From the NCBI GenBank assembly GCA_024690425.1, contig JAILCT010000140.1:1-15467 (forward strand): DNA of 15,467 nucleotides, read 5' to 3'. Below the pieces are notes generated by a model. It made no database searches, was not told where the DNA came from, and saw nothing but the letters and a program-made list of their open reading frames with translations. Shown here in pieces: positions 15,364 to 15,467 of this stretch; position 1 is the stretch's first letter; each line of letters begins with the position of its first letter. Both the position numbers and the translations under genes were made by a program. This stretch comes from Lachnospiraceae bacterium. GTDB lineage: Bacteria > Bacillota_A > Clostridia > Lachnospirales > Lachnospiraceae.

Positions 15364-15467
15364 ATCCAAAGAAAAATCTATATATTGTACCGTGAAGGCA
15401 TTATATGGACAATATAGACTATATGGACAGGGTGCTACAGGTGACCCAATTGTCCGTGTGACTCAAT
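15328..15467. mobile_element. Edge of an unidentified inserted element within uvrB
   Basis: These 140 bases are not UvrB-coding and are more AT-rich than the flanking genes. They contain a hairpin 14 bases inside the junction (ACCAC 15342-15346 with GTGGT 15355-15359), two copies of TATATGGACA (15402-15411 and 15420-15429), and an imperfect inverted pair (from TCTATAT at 15377 to CC at 15391, against GGACAATATAGA at 15407-15418). A further imperfect pair is GGACAGGGT (15425-15433) with ACCC/TGTCC (15444-15447, 15451-15455). Such clustered repeats are typical of the ends of transposons or integrative elements, where transposase or recombinase binds, but would also fit a structured intron. No transposase, integrase or intron protein is visible because the window ends here. 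The element type is unknown. Confidence 0.55.

Noticed and set aside
15067..15461. Minus-strand frame open through both the inserted DNA and the uvrB fragment
   Set aside because: Its larger part is antisense to conserved UvrB codons, it has no ribosome binding site, and the repeated CPY residues come from the TATATGGACA repeats.
15405..15461. 19-codon frame (starting MDNIDYMD) in the inserted DNA
   Set aside because: It has no ribosome binding site, and its repeat structure is explained by the duplicated 10-mer.
15454..15467. GTGTGAC near the window end as a group II intron 5' end (GUGYG)
   Set aside because: The UvrB frame already breaks about 130 bases earlier, so this cannot be the exon-intron boundary, and five matching bases are weak evidence.

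Overview
The window looks like chromosomal DNA from an anaerobic Firmicute of the class Clostridia, most likely family Lachnospiraceae. This is inferred from strong AGGAGG-type ribosome binding sites, the order CdaR-like regulator / ftsE / ftsX / M23 hydrolase / S41 protease, the fused TAXI-type TRAP permease and the LytTR-DUF3021 regulator pair. No rRNA, tRNA or CRISPR array was seen. All genes lie on the plus strand and are tightly packed.

Region 1 (1-5004) is a cell-envelope block. It holds the 3' part of a CdaR/PucR-type regulator, then ftsE and ftsX overlapping by 11 bp, a secreted coiled-coil M23 (EnvC/PcsB-like) peptidoglycan hydrolase and an S41 C-terminal processing protease. FtsEX probably drives the M23 hydrolase, and the protease probably acts outside the membrane.

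Region 2 (5037-8269) is central carbon metabolism: an atypical but catalytically complete PTS enzyme I with no HPr gene beside it, then glucose-6-phosphate isomerase. Gaps from ftsE to pgi are at most 39 bp, so regions 1 and 2 may be one read-through transcript. A large stem-loop follows pgi.

Region 3 (8394-12921) is a transport operon: a cytidylate-kinase-like P-loop protein, a TAXI substrate-binding lipoprotein, a fused 681-aa TRAP permease, a LytTR DNA-binding protein whose start overlaps the permease end, and a four-helix DUF3021 membrane protein. A strong intrinsic terminator closes it.

Region 4 (13067-14930) is a two-gene DrrAB-like ABC exporter with its own candidate extended -10 promoter. 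By analogy with other LytTR/membrane-inhibitor systems it is a candidate target of the LytTR-DUF3021 pair.

Region 5 (14931-15467) is the start of uvrB. After 91 well-conserved residues the reading frame leaves UvrB abruptly at about 15328, and the last 140 bases are AT-rich, repeat- and hairpin-rich DNA unrelated to UvrB. This looks like one edge of an inserted element (transposon, integrative element or intron). In many Clostridia uvrBA lies close to ftsEX-ctp, so the ptsI-to-ABC block may also be an insertion into an older neighbourhood. The uvrB junction is the most unusual feature here. Nothing else seen amounts to a clearly undescribed system; the TRAP/LytTR/DUF3021/ABC arrangement is the best candidate for new regulatory biology.
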